A stretch of DNA of 64,000 nucleotides from Coprenecus sp949297365 (GCA_963931055.1 OZ006987.1:1178001-1242000), one strand, 5' to 3'. Shown: positions 1-8,838, counted from the first letter of the stretch. The notes: generated by a model from the letters alone, not told the origin. Program-made: numbers and translations.

Positions 1-1043
1 ACATAGCCCATATTTGCCTCCAGCTTGTCCGCCAGCAGCTTCTGATATATCACATTCTCCGCGAAATCCCTGTCCCAGAACACCATTGTCACGAACAGGC
101 CGGTATCGGAGACAAAGAGCTTGTATCTCGACATATCCTGAGTCAGGGACATTCCCACATTGGGATCATCCGAATGATACGACACGAGCACGGCCTTACT
201 GTCCTCAAGACTTGCTATCATCTCAGCCTCGGTACCGTCCTCCAGCTCTCCCACGACAGCGTTGGTATAATAACGCGTAGCCTTCTTACTGAGCTGCGAC
301 GGGATAGCCATAAACAGCCTGCTGAGCCTTCCCGTAGCGTCAATCTTCAAAAAGTCATCGGAATACAGCTTGATGATCCTCCTCTTGACCTCATCCACTT
401 TTGCAAGGTTATTGGTCCTGATATACTCATCCACAGCCTGCGGCATTCCTCCCACCAGCATATAAAGACGCAGATCCCTCTCCTTTGCCCGGTGCGCCGC
501 ACCCAGAGGCATCCGCTTTTCATAGAACGTCCTGATAAGAGGTACGGAGGCCGTGTCGCCCAACGCCCATCTGAACTCTTCGAAATCCATCGGATACATA
601 TCTATCCGCTCCTCCTCGCTTGGGATGGTTATACCCTTGGTGTTCTGCCTGATACTGATAAGCGAACCCGTCTCGATGTAGTCATACCTGCCGTCCTGCA
701 CCAGATACTTGACCGCCTGTCTTGCATTAGGGCATTTCTGCACCTCGTCAAATATTATGACAGATTTTCTCTTCTCCAACACCACATTGTATATAGTCTG
801 CAACTGCAGGAAGATGAAATCAAGATTCATCAAGTCATCAAAAAGAGCCTTGACAGCAGCGGATGCCTTATTGAAATCTATTATCAGGTACGAAGAATAC
901 TCGTTTTTGGCAAACTCCTCCACTACAGTAGACTTGCCTATACGCCTCGCCCCCTGCACCATCAATGCACTTTTCCCGTCCGACTCCTGCTTCCATCTGA
1001 GAAGCCTGTCGTAAATCTTTCTTTTGAAAATAAATTCCGCCAT
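1..1043 (-). CDS. AAA ATPase with DUF4143-type architecture, C-terminus off the left edge
   Basis: Predicted ATP-binding protein of the AAA/DUF4143 family. Reading leftward from the ATG at 1043, about 347 codons are open and no stop is reached before the window edge. Visible motifs are Walker A (GARRIGKST, about residues 31-39) and Walker B (SVIIFDEVQ, about 93-101), followed by the family segments ETGSLISIR and LVGGMPQAV. The protein is clearly homologous along its whole visible length to the one at 26804-28141. The PD-(D/E)xK-like end that the relative shows lies outside the window. The promoter overlaps a 33-bp repeat array at 1081-1167, with a TATTTTTG -7 box at 1076-1069. It is divergent from sufC. 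The cellular role of this family is not established; nuclease or defence functions are inference only. Confidence 0.85.
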   Translation of the reverse strand, partial: MAEFIFKRKIYDRLLRWKQESDGKSALMVQGARRIGKSTVVEEFAKNEYSSYLIIDFNKASAAVKALFDDLMNLDFIFLQLQTIYNVVLEKRKSVIIFDEVQKCPNARQAVKYLVQDGRYDYIETGSLISIRQNTKGITIPSEEERIDMYPMDFEEFRWALGDTASVPLIRTFYEKRMPLGAAHRAKERDLRLYMLVGGMPQAVDEYIRTNNLAKVDEVKRRIIKLYSDDFLKIDATGRLSRLFMAIPSQLSKKATRYYTNAVVGELEDGTEAEMIASLEDSKAVLVSYHSDDPNVGMSLTQDMSRYKLFVSDTGLFVTMVFWDRDFAENVIYQKLLADKLEANMGY

Positions 1044-1080
1044 AACTGATACCGTCTCATTTTCAGCACAAAAATAATCA

Positions 1081-1167
1081 ATTCCCCGATTTCCCGCAAA
1101 TTTATATCAGCCGATTCCCCGATTTCCCGCAAATTTGAACCGGCCGATTCCCCGATTTCCCGCAAAT
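1081..1167. repeat. Three-unit 33-bp-period repeat array over the ATPase promoter
   Basis: A core of 21-23 bp (ATTCCCCGATTTCCCGCAAA...) starts at 1081, 1114 and 1147, giving exactly 33 bp between starts with roughly 10 variable bases between cores. On the ATPase strand the gene-proximal core carries a TTTG (1100-1097) placed 20 bp from the TATTTTTG -7 box (1076-1069). The array therefore covers the -33 region and extends upstream of it. The two outer units match the proximal one almost perfectly. An operator array is the simplest reading; the binding protein is unknown. Confidence 0.9.
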
Positions 1168-1229
1168 CCTGACACGCGGTCAGGTCACGGCTCCATTCTT
1201 GCATACGCTACATTTTCCGGATTTTATTG

Positions 1230-1237
1230 TATTTTTG
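1230..1237 (+). promoter_or_regulatory. Putative -7 box of the sufC promoter
   Basis: TATTTTTG fits the Bacteroidetes consensus TAnnTTTG and ends 23 bp before the sufC ATG. It places sufC at the head of its transcript. Confidence 0.55.
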
Positions 1238-1260
1238 CAGATTGTCAAAATGAAAGGATT

Positions 1261-2022
1261 ATGGCAGAAAACAAGATACTACTCGAGATCAAGGACCTGC
1301 ACGCCAGTGTAGGCGACAAGGAGATACTCCGCGGCATCAATCTGACGATACGCGAAGGCGAGACCCACGCCATCATGGGGCCCAACGGCTCCGGCAAATC
1401 CACCCTGTCAGCGGTTCTGGCCGGCAGGGACAACTACACCGTCACTTCCGGAGAGGTGACTTTCAACGGGCACAATCTTCTGGAACTCAGCCCGGAGGAA
1501 AGGTCATGGGAAGGCATCTTCCTGAGCTTCCAGTACCCTATCGAGATCCCCGGAGTGACCAACGTCAACTTCATGCGCACCGCCGTCAACGAACACCGCA
1601 GGCACAGGGGCCTCGAACCGCTGAATGCCGCCGATTTCCTCAAACTCATGCGCAGCAAGATGGAGATAGTGGAGATGAATCCGTCCTTCTCATCCAGGGG
1701 TGTCAACGTGGGCTTCTCGGGCGGAGAGAAGAAACGCAACGAGATCTTTCAGATGGCCATGCTGGAGCCGCGCCTGTCCATACTGGACGAGACAGACAGC
1801 GGTCTGGACGTGGACGCGCTCAGGATAGTCGCCACCGGTGTCAACAAGCTCAAGAGGCCGGACAACGCCTCCATCGTCATCACCCACTACCAGAGACTGT
1901 TGGACTATATCGTACCCGATGTGGTACACGTGCTCTACAAGGGCCGCATCATAAAGACGGCCGGCAAGGAGCTGGCCAGGGAGATCGAGGAGAGAGGCTA
2001 CGACTGGATCATCAACGGCTAG
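1261..2022 (+). CDS. sufC: Fe-S cluster assembly ATPase SufC
   Basis: ATPase subunit of the cytoplasmic SUF iron-sulfur cluster scaffold, working with SufB and SufD. The 253-residue product has Walker A GPNGSGKST (residues 40-48), the ABC signature FSGGEKKRNE (about 152-161) and a SufC-specific Walker B/D-loop ILDETDSGLDVDALR (about 172-186). The ATG at 1261 is preferred over the in-frame upstream Met at 1135 because a TATTTTTG promoter box lies between them and SufC proteins begin about here. sufD follows after 11 bp. sufB, normally next to sufC, is not beside it here: the upstream neighbour is a divergent DUF4143 ATPase. Confidence 0.96.
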   Translation: MAENKILLEIKDLHASVGDKEILRGINLTIREGETHAIMGPNGSGKSTLSAVLAGRDNYTVTSGEVTFNGHNLLELSPEERSWEGIFLSFQYPIEIPGVTNVNFMRTAVNEHRRHRGLEPLNAADFLKLMRSKMEIVEMNPSFSSRGVNVGFSGGEKKRNEIFQMAMLEPRLSILDETDSGLDVDALRIVATGVNKLKRPDNASIVITHYQRLLDYIVPDVVHVLYKGRIIKTAGKELAREIEERGYDWIING

Positions 2023-2033
2023 GAGGCGGACAT

Positions 2034-3041
2034 ATGGCAGACAATTATATATATGCCCCCGCGCACAATATAGAAGGCGGGTTCCGCTGCAGGGTACCGC
2101 TCAAGGGCAGCCGTCAGATATTCATGATCGACGGAGGTGTACAGGGCACCGGGAGACCGCTTGACATCCGCTTCGAGAAGGGCAGGCTCTACGAGGAGGC
2201 CCTGCAGGTGATCGGCATACGGACAGAAAAGCACCCCGAGGACATATTGATGGAGAGCCGCTTCCACTTTGCGGAAGGCAGCTCCGCCAGGCTCATACTC
2301 TGCTCCCATACATTTGCGGAGAATCCGTTCCGCACCGACGAGAAGGTAGAGATCACCGTAGAGGCAGGAGCCTCGGCCGACATCGTCATCATGCAGAACG
2401 AGCACAACAAAGCTGCTCACAACACCTCATACGACATCCGGCTGGCCGGGGGAGCCTCGCTCAAGGCCGTCATCCTCACCATTCACGGCGGAGTGATAGA
2501 CAACAGGATAAACCTCAGCCTGGACGGTCCTCACGCCGAATGCGACATCAGCGGGCTTTATCTGGTGGACGGTACGCAGAAAGTATCCAACACCCTGAAT
2601 GTCCTGCACCGTGTACCGGAATGTCACAGCCGCGAGCTGTTCAAGGGCATCCTGGACAACAGCGCCACCGCATACTTCAACGGCCTGATCCACGTCTTCC
2701 CGGACGCACAGAAGACCGAGGCCTACCAGGAGTGCCACAACCTCCTGCTCGACCGCGATGCCCGCGCCTTCGCCCAGCCCCAGCTCGAGATCTACGCCGA
2801 TGACGTAAAATGCTCGCACGGAGCCACCAACGGCCGGCTGAACGAGGACGAGCTGTTCTACATGCGCTCCCGAGGCATTCCCTTGAAGGAAGCAAAAGTG
2901 CTTCAGCAGCTGGCATTTGCATACGCCGTACTGGACAAGATAAGTTCCCCGGAACTGAAAGAAAGGATGGCTTCTCTGACCGAGAGAAGGCTAAGAGGCG
3001 AATTTTCAGACTGCAACAGCTGCTGCCGCAACTGTTGTTAA
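2034..3041 (+). CDS. sufD: Fe-S cluster assembly protein SufD
   Basis: SufB/SufD-family scaffold protein, partner of SufC in Fe-S assembly. The 335-residue product carries the beta-helix core and the diagnostic C-terminal block DVKCSHGATNG (about 259-269) followed by the helical MRSRGIPLKEAK region. It is shorter than many SufD proteins (about 440 residues), mainly at the N-terminus. The last nine residues are very cysteine-rich (CNSCCRNCC); whether they bind metal is unknown. SufD rather than SufB is chosen because of its size and its position after sufC. The ATG at 2034 lies in a much longer frame open from 1506, but that upstream part is only the shadow of sufC. Confidence 0.9.
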   Translation: MADNYIYAPAHNIEGGFRCRVPLKGSRQIFMIDGGVQGTGRPLDIRFEKGRLYEEALQVIGIRTEKHPEDILMESRFHFAEGSSARLILCSHTFAENPFRTDEKVEITVEAGASADIVIMQNEHNKAAHNTSYDIRLAGGASLKAVILTIHGGVIDNRINLSLDGPHAECDISGLYLVDGTQKVSNTLNVLHRVPECHSRELFKGILDNSATAYFNGLIHVFPDAQKTEAYQECHNLLLDRDARAFAQPQLEIYADDVKCSHGATNGRLNEDELFYMRSRGIPLKEAKVLQQLAFAYAVLDKISSPELKERMASLTERRLRGEFSDCNSCCRNCC

Positions 3042-3138
3042 AAACTCCGTTGATAACTTTAGCGGAGCTTCCTTTGCCGAAGCCGTATTAAGTCATAACT
3101 TGCAAAACTTTTTGACTTGAACAATAATAGCTAACAGC

Positions 3139-5649
3139 ATGAATACCAATACTTACGACGAAGCATTGAAGGAAAGCAGGGAGTATTTCCACGGAGATGA
3201 GCTGGCCGCCTCCGTATGGATCAACAAATACGCCATGAAGGACTCCTTCGGCAACCTGTACGAGACATCCCCGGAGCAGATGCACTGGAGACTGGCCAAC
3301 GAGTTCGCCAGGATTGAGGCCAAATACCCCAACCCCATGTCCGCAGCCGAGATTCACGAGCTGCTCAAGGATTTCAGATATGTCATCCCTCAGGGAGGTC
3401 CCATGGCCGGTATCGGCAACAATTACCAGATAGCCTCTCTGTCCAACTGCTTCGTCATCGGCAACAAGCACGAGGCCGACTCATACGGCGGCATCATGAA
3501 GATAGACGAGGAGCAGGTGCAGCTGATGAAACGCCGCGGCGGTGTGGGTCATGACCTGTCGCACATCCGTCCTACCGGAAGTCCGGTGCTCAACAGTGCC
3601 CTCACCTCCACAGGAGTCGTGCCTTTTATGGAAAGGTATTCCAACTCCACCCGCGAGGTCGCCCAGGACGGACGCCGCGGAGCCCTCATGCTGACCATAT
3701 CGATCAAGCACCCGGATGCCGAGAACTTCATCGACGCCAAGCTCGAGAAAGGCAAGGTGACCGGTGCCAACGTATCCGTAAGAATTGATGACGAATTCAT
3801 GCGCTGCGCCCTCAGCGGCAAGCCTTATATACAGAAATACCCTATCGACTCGGACAGTCCCAAGGTGACCAAGGAGATTGACGCCGCCGCCCTGTGGAAG
3901 AAGATCATCCACAACGCCTGGCAGTCCGCCGAGCCCGGAGTGCTCTTCTGGGACACCGTCATCCGCGAGTCCATCCCGGACTGCTACGCAGACCTGGGCT
4001 ACAAGACCATAAGCACCAACCCCTGCGGTGAGATTCCCCTCTGCCCCTATGACTCATGCAGGCTCATAGCCATGAACCTCTACTCCTATGTCAAGGATCC
4101 GTTTACACGCGAGGCATCGTTTGACTTCGACCTGTTCAGGGAGCATGTGACCAAGGCCATGAGGCTTATGGACGACCTGATCGACCTGGAGATGGAGAAG
4201 ATAGAGGCTATCCTGGAAAAGATCAAGAGCGACCCCGAGGACGAAGATGTCAAGCGCACCGAATACGAGCTCTGGCTCAAGATACGCGAGAAATCCCTTG
4301 GCGGACGCCGCACTGGCCTGGGTATCACCGCAGAAGGCGATATGCTGGCTGCACTCGGGCTGACCTACGGCTCGGATGCGTCGATCGACTTTGCCGTCAA
4401 GGTGCAGAAGACCCTGGCTCTCGCGGCCTATGCGTCATCCGTCAACATGGCCAAGGAGAGAGGAGCATTCCCCATCTTCGACGCCAGGCGCGAGGAGAAC
4501 AACCCGATGATCGCCCGCATCCGCAAGGAGGACGAGGATCTCTACGACAACATGGTCCGCTACGGCCGCCGCAACATATCCATGCTTACCATAGCTCCTA
4601 CCGGAACCACTTCCTTGATGACCCAGACCACATCCGGTATTGAGCCCGTCTTCCTGCCTTTCTACAAGAGACGCCGCAAGGTCAACCCCAATGACCTCAA
4701 CGCAGTGGTAGCCTTTAAGGACGAGAACGGAGACTGCTTCGAGGAGTACTACGTGTTCCATCATCATTTCCTCACCTGGTGCGCTGTCAACGGCTACGAT
4801 GTCGAGCAGGTAAAGCAGATGAGCGAGGAGGAAGTCGCCGCACTGGTCAAGAAGTCACCTTACAACAAGGCCACGTCCAACGACATCGACTGGGTGGCCA
4901 AGGTGAAGATGCAGGGCAGGCTCCAGAAATGGGTGGACCACTCGATAAGCGTGACCGTCAACCTGCCTCACGACATCAAGGAGGAGATGGTGGCCGAGGT
5001 GTACCGCACGGCCTGGGAGTCCGGCTGCAAGGGCGTGACCGTCTACCGTGACGGCTCCCGCACCGGCGTGCTCGTATCGGCCAAGGACGGGGCCGGAGTC
5101 ATCAAGCCCAAGAAGAGACCCAAGTCCCTTGAAGCCGACGTGATCCGCTTCAAGAACGGCAACGAGCAGTGGATAGCCTTCGTCGGCAAGCAGAACGGCA
5201 AGCCCTACGAGATCTTCACCGGTATGGTGGACGACTCCCGCAACCTGCCCGCCGCCATCACCACCGGACGCATCGTCAAGGAGAAATTCGAGGACGGGAC
5301 CAGCCGTTACGACTTCCACTATACAGACCGCTACGGCTATCCCGGAGTGCTCGGAGGTATCTCCCACATGTTCTGCCAGGAGTTCTGGAACTATGCCAAG
5401 CTCATCTCAGGCGTCATCCGCAACGGTATGCCCATCGTGGACATCCTCAACCTGGTCAAGGGCCTCAACCTCGACGACGAGAACATCAACACCTGGAAAA
5501 ACGGCGTGGAGCGAGCCCTGAAGCAGTACATCCCCAACGGCACGAAGGACGAGACCGGACAGAAGTGCGAGAAATGCGGCTCCACCAACCTCATCTACCA
5601 GGAGGGCTGTCTGATCTGTCAGGACTGCGGTCACGGAAAATGCGGTTGA
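3139..5649 (+). CDS. nrdJ: Adenosylcobalamin-dependent (class II) ribonucleotide reductase
   Basis: Reduces ribonucleotides to deoxyribonucleotides using coenzyme B12 to start the radical. The 836-residue protein has the redox cysteine in SNCFVIGN (about C104), the active-site NPCGEIPL (C296, E298) and the substrate loop APTGTTSLMTQTTSGIEP (about 485-502). The C-terminal region continues to a zinc ribbon (CEKCGSTNL...CLICQDCGHGKCG). Its single-chain form and the long C-terminal extension fit class II enzymes rather than NrdA. The 97-bp upstream gap is too short for a cobalamin riboswitch and shows none. ispE begins 4 bp after the stop, so the two are probably co-transcribed. Confidence 0.95.
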   Translation: MNTNTYDEALKESREYFHGDELAASVWINKYAMKDSFGNLYETSPEQMHWRLANEFARIEAKYPNPMSAAEIHELLKDFRYVIPQGGPMAGIGNNYQIASLSNCFVIGNKHEADSYGGIMKIDEEQVQLMKRRGGVGHDLSHIRPTGSPVLNSALTSTGVVPFMERYSNSTREVAQDGRRGALMLTISIKHPDAENFIDAKLEKGKVTGANVSVRIDDEFMRCALSGKPYIQKYPIDSDSPKVTKEIDAAALWKKIIHNAWQSAEPGVLFWDTVIRESIPDCYADLGYKTISTNPCGEIPLCPYDSCRLIAMNLYSYVKDPFTREASFDFDLFREHVTKAMRLMDDLIDLEMEKIEAILEKIKSDPEDEDVKRTEYELWLKIREKSLGGRRTGLGITAEGDMLAALGLTYGSDASIDFAVKVQKTLALAAYASSVNMAKERGAFPIFDARREENNPMIARIRKEDEDLYDNMVRYGRRNISMLTIAPTGTTSLMTQTTSGIEPVFLPFYKRRRKVNPNDLNAVVAFKDENGDCFEEYYVFHHHFLTWCAVNGYDVEQVKQMSEEEVAALVKKSPYNKATSNDIDWVAKVKMQGRLQKWVDHSISVTVNLPHDIKEEMVAEVYRTAWESGCKGVTVYRDGSRTGVLVSAKDGAGVIKPKKRPKSLEADVIRFKNGNEQWIAFVGKQNGKPYEIFTGMVDDSRNLPAAITTGRIVKEKFEDGTSRYDFHYTDRYGYPGVLGGISHMFCQEFWNYAKLISGVIRNGMPIVDILNLVKGLNLDDENINTWKNGVERALKQYIPNGTKDETGQKCEKCGSTNLIYQEGCLICQDCGHGKCG

Positions 5650-5653
5650 TGCC

Positions 5654-6442
5654 ATGAACATCGTCCTCTATCCACAGCCTAAGATCAATATCGGACTGAG
5701 GGTGACAGCCCGCAGAAGCGACGGCTATCACGACATTGAGACACTTTTCTACCCTGTAGTTACACATATGGATATCCTGGAAATCATCGAGGCGGACTCC
5801 GTCTCGATGATTCATTTCGGGACAGCCTATGATCTGCCCGGGGGAGATATTGAAAAAGAACTTTGTATCAGGGCATACAGGCTGCTGCAGAAAGATTTCG
5901 GACTTCCTCCGGTAGGAATATACCTCCACAAGAATATCCCGGTAGGCGCAGGTATGGGCGGAGGCTCGTCCGATGCCGCGTGGACTCTGCGCGGACTGAA
6001 CGGACTCTTCAACCTCGGGCTGGGCGATGAGCGCCTTGCAGAATATGCCGCACGCCTGGGCAGCGACTGCCCGTTCTTCATATTCGGCAGGCCCATGTAC
6101 GGCAGTGGCCGGGGAGAGATACTGACTCCCTGCACATCTCCCGCCATAGCACAGCTTCAGGAGAGATACCGCATAAAAGTCGTAGCCCCCGGCATCCATG
6201 TCTCCACCGCCGAAGCCTACGCATCCCTCACCCCCGACCCTTCCGGCCGCGGACTCTCAACCCTCCTCGAGACCCTTCCTGTTGAAGAGTGGAAAGACCG
6301 TATCGTCAATGACTTCGAGCGTCCCGTCTTCGCCAGATACCCCGAACTGGCCCGCATCAAGCAGTCCCTCTACGACGAGGGCGCGGTCTACGCCTCCATG
6401 AGCGGCAGCGGCTCCGCCCTCTACGGCATTTTCCGACTTTAA
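5654..6442 (+). CDS. ispE: 4-diphosphocytidyl-2-C-methyl-D-erythritol kinase
   Basis: GHMP-family kinase that phosphorylates CDP-methylerythritol in the non-mevalonate isoprenoid pathway. The 262-residue product starts with the family's PQPKINIGLRV block, holds the glycine-rich ATP loop PVGAGMGGGSSDAA (about 96-109) and ends with the GHMP C-terminal motif SMSGSGSALYGIF. The length is normal for IspE. It follows nrdJ by 4 bp, so translation may be coupled. Confidence 0.95.
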   Translation: MNIVLYPQPKINIGLRVTARRSDGYHDIETLFYPVVTHMDILEIIEADSVSMIHFGTAYDLPGGDIEKELCIRAYRLLQKDFGLPPVGIYLHKNIPVGAGMGGGSSDAAWTLRGLNGLFNLGLGDERLAEYAARLGSDCPFFIFGRPMYGSGRGEILTPCTSPAIAQLQERYRIKVVAPGIHVSTAEAYASLTPDPSGRGLSTLLETLPVEEWKDRIVNDFERPVFARYPELARIKQSLYDEGAVYASMSGSGSALYGIFRL

Positions 6443-6516
6443 CCTACCGCTACTTTTGTTTTTCTTGGATGGAAAATGTATTTTTGTCCTGACTAATCCC
6501 GATAACAATAATTATC

Positions 6517-6741
6517 ATGAGTACAGAAATACGGAATAAAGTCGAGTACATAGTCGTCATGATTGCAGAATTTGCCAAAGCAAAACATTTAACAGAAAGT
6601 CAGGCTTTCCGGTATCTCAAACGTTTTGATGCCATCAAATTTCTAAATGAGCACTATGGCATTGCACACACACTGCGCATGGAAGATGTTCTGAACGACA
6701 TAACCGATTACTGCCGCCGGCATGGAGGGGCGATAGCATGA
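6517..6741 (+). CDS. DUF3791 protein, probable antitoxin-like partner
   Basis: A 74-residue, mostly helical protein of the DUF3791 type, with the typical order 'EYIVVMIAEFAK...AFRYLKRFDAIKFLNEHY'. It overlaps the next gene by 4 bp (ATGA), indicating translational coupling. DUF3791 genes are repeatedly found beside DUF3990 genes, and the pair is thought to act as a toxin-antitoxin module; the antitoxin role here is inference from that arrangement. Base composition is more AT-rich than in the flanking ispE and peptidase genes, which fits acquisition by transfer. Confidence 0.75.
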   Translation: MSTEIRNKVEYIVVMIAEFAKAKHLTESQAFRYLKRFDAIKFLNEHYGIAHTLRMEDVLNDITDYCRRHGGAIA

Positions 6742-7223
6742 AACTGTATCATGGGTCCACTGTCGTGATTGACAAAATCAATCTTTCTCTGTCAAAGCCC
6801 AACAAGGACTTCGGGAAAGGCTTCTACCTTTCGGACAATGAACAACAGGCTTTTGAAATGGCTTCATATAAAGCCTCGCAGTTTGACTCGGAGCCTGTCG
6901 TAAACGTCTTCGAATTTGACGAGCGGATACTTACGGACAGTACTTCAACTCTCAACATAAAACGTTTTGACAGCTACAGCAAAGAATGGGCAGAATTTGT
7001 TTTCGCCAACCGCAGTAACGAAAACAGCCTCAGCCCCGTACATGACTACGACATAGTTTACGGGCCTATTGCCAACGACCGTGTCGGCCTGCAGATTCGT
7101 AATTACATGGAGCACAATATAGACTTGGAGACATTTTTGGAACGCCTGAAATTCATACGAGGCATCACTTTCCAATATTTTTTCGGAACACAAAGAGCTG
7201 TTAACTTACTTACAAAGCTATGA
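6738..7223 (+). CDS. DUF3990 protein, ADP-ribosyltransferase-like
   Basis: 161-residue DUF3990 protein, a family that resembles the ADP-ribosyltransferase fold. Motifs that fit are LYHGS at residues 3-7 (first-strand His), FGKGFYLSDNEQQAFEMA at about 31-48 (the Tyr motif with following helix) and DIVYGPIANDRVG at about 111-123. There is no signal peptide, so it should act in the cytoplasm. It lies between two small DUF3791-like genes with 4-bp overlaps on both sides, as in a compact toxin-antitoxin operon. The target and catalytic activity cannot be told from sequence. Confidence 0.8.
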   Translation: MKLYHGSTVVIDKINLSLSKPNKDFGKGFYLSDNEQQAFEMASYKASQFDSEPVVNVFEFDERILTDSTSTLNIKRFDSYSKEWAEFVFANRSNENSLSPVHDYDIVYGPIANDRVGLQIRNYMEHNIDLETFLERLKFIRGITFQYFFGTQRAVNLLTKL

Positions 7224-7438
7224 CCGATGTTGAATACATGATAGAATGCATGACAAAAGACCTCGTTATCCTGTTAATGGAACGTCGCCACATGGATATT
7301 GAGGATGCTTTTGACACATTGTATAACTCAGACACATTTAAGAAATTACAGGATGTCCGAAGCGGTCTGTATTTCCAAAGTCCGCTCTACGTTTATGACT
7401 TCCTTGAAAAGGAGATAGAAACAGGCACACTCGCCTGA
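7220..7438 (+). CDS. Second small DUF3791-like protein
   Basis: 72-residue helical protein (MTDVEYMIECMTKDLVILLMERRHMDIEDAFDTLY... in outline) overlapping the DUF3990 gene by 4 bp. Its layout, an N-terminal helix followed by an 'AFDTLYNS' segment and a C-terminal 'LYVYDFLEKE' helix, is like DUF3791 partners, though sequence similarity to the first copy is weak. It may be a second antitoxin or an accessory neutraliser. Confidence 0.65.
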   Translation: MTDVEYMIECMTKDLVILLMERRHMDIEDAFDTLYNSDTFKKLQDVRSGLYFQSPLYVYDFLEKEIETGTLA

Positions 7439-7485
7439 CTACAAGGGATAAATTTAAGGGATGACCTATTCTGACGGATTATGCA

Positions 7486-7493
7486 TATCTTTG
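7486..7493 (+). promoter_or_regulatory. Putative -7 box for the S37 peptidase gene
   Basis: TATCTTTG matches TAnnTTTG and ends 25 bp before the ATG at 7519. Confidence 0.5.
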
Positions 7494-7518
7494 CAACAAT
7501 ATAATCATTTGAATAATT

Positions 7519-8838
7519 ATGCGCAGAATTACATTATTTGCCACTCTGGCACTGGTCCTGTCCGCTTTCGGGGCATATGCGCTCCGGGCACAGGAGTCAG
7601 TGGCGGACCGAATCGCCGCGCTGCCTGCAGTCAAGGACGTGCAGGAGCTGGAAAGCACCAAATTCCCCGAAAAATATCTGGTCATCTTCGAGCAGCCCAT
7701 CGACCATGAGGATCCCGCAAAGGGTACCTTCACTCAGAGAGTCGTGGTGGGCATCGTGCATCCGGACAGCGCGACCGTCGTAGTGACAGAGGGCTACGGG
7801 GCACAGTACGCTTTCGTCCCGTCCTACCGTGACGAGATATCCACTATCTTCAACACCAACAACATAGTCGTCGAGCACCGCTACTTCCTGGAATCCACGC
7901 CCTATCCCGGAGAGGCACCCGAGGATGTCAACTGGGACTATATGAACGCTCCCAACGCCGCCGCCGACATGCACGAGGTGGTGACCGCGCTCAAGACGAT
8001 ATTCGACGGGAAATGGATATCCACCGGTATCAGCAAGGGAGGCCAGAACACCATGATATACAGGACATACTACCCTGATGACGTAGACTTCTCCGTACCC
8101 TATGTAGGACCTCTCTGCCGCGCCCTCTACGACGGCAGGCACGAGCCCTTCATCGAGACCTACGCCGGAACTCCCGAGGACAGGGAGGCCATAAAGAACT
8201 TCCAGATAGAGCTGCTGCTGCGCAAGGACTGCCTGATGCCGGCATTTGACTCGGTCTGCATAGCCAATGACTATAAGTTCAATGTCCCGACAGACGAGGT
8301 CTACGACTTCGGAGTACTGGAGTTCTCCTTCGCTTTCTGGCAGTGGGGCTATCCCGTGGAGCAGATACCCGGGAAGGATGCCTCCGACAAGGAAGTGTTC
8401 GACTATATGATGGCCATCTGCTCTCCCGAGTACTTTGTGACCTGGAGTCCTACATCGCCTTTCTTCGTACAGGCCGCCAAAGAGCTGGGATACTACGGCT
8501 ACGACATGAAGCCTTTCAAGGAGTACAGGAAGTATTTCAGCATCAAGAACACCAAGAATTACCTGCAGAAACTGATGCTGCCCCAGGGAGTGGACCTGGA
8601 GTTCAGCGACTACCTGTATGCCAAGATATCGGCGTTCCTGCTGTCCACCGATGCCAGGATGCTCTTCATCTACGGACAGTTTGACCCCTGGTCGGCAGTG
8701 ATGCCCTCCGACCCGCACAAGGACAACATCAAGTTCTATATCCAGCCCGGAGGCAGCCACAGAGCCCGCATCGCCACATTTGACGAAGCTACCCAGAAAG
8801 AGATAAAGTCCATCCTGAGCCAGTGGCTGTATGAGTAA
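7519..8838 (+). CDS. Secreted S28/S37-type serine aminopeptidase
   Basis: Peptidase of the PS-10/S37 (tripeptidyl aminopeptidase-like) group, an alpha/beta-hydrolase that should trim peptides in the periplasm. A signal peptide is visible (residues 1-24, cut near ALRAQES). The nucleophile is in GISKGGQN (Ser about 171), and the other triad members are likely Asp in YGQFDPWS (about 391) and His in GGSHRARI (about 414). The 439-residue length suits the family. It overlaps the following DUF2156 gene by 8 bp, implying co-expression. Confidence 0.88.
   Translation: MRRITLFATLALVLSAFGAYALRAQESVADRIAALPAVKDVQELESTKFPEKYLVIFEQPIDHEDPAKGTFTQRVVVGIVHPDSATVVVTEGYGAQYAFVPSYRDEISTIFNTNNIVVEHRYFLESTPYPGEAPEDVNWDYMNAPNAAADMHEVVTALKTIFDGKWISTGISKGGQNTMIYRTYYPDDVDFSVPYVGPLCRALYDGRHEPFIETYAGTPEDREAIKNFQIELLLRKDCLMPAFDSVCIANDYKFNVPTDEVYDFGVLEFSFAFWQWGYPVEQIPGKDASDKEVFDYMMAICSPEYFVTWSPTSPFFVQAAKELGYYGYDMKPFKEYRKYFSIKNTKNYLQKLMLPQGVDLEFSDYLYAKISAFLLSTDARMLFIYGQFDPWSAVMPSDPHKDNIKFYIQPGGSHRARIATFDEATQKEIKSILSQWLYE

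Noticed and set aside
1081..1167. CRISPR array
   Set aside because: Only three units with roughly 10-bp similar spacers and no cas genes; the same holds for the array at 26678.
962..1204. Short minus-strand frame encoding an 11-residue repeat (NLREIGESA...) across the 33-bp array
   Set aside because: It is out of frame with the ATPase and overlaps its start. The repeat is better explained as promoter DNA whose period happens to be a multiple of three.
3042..3138. Cobalamin riboswitch before the B12-dependent reductase
   Set aside because: The gap is 97 bp, too short, and lacks the B12-box pattern.
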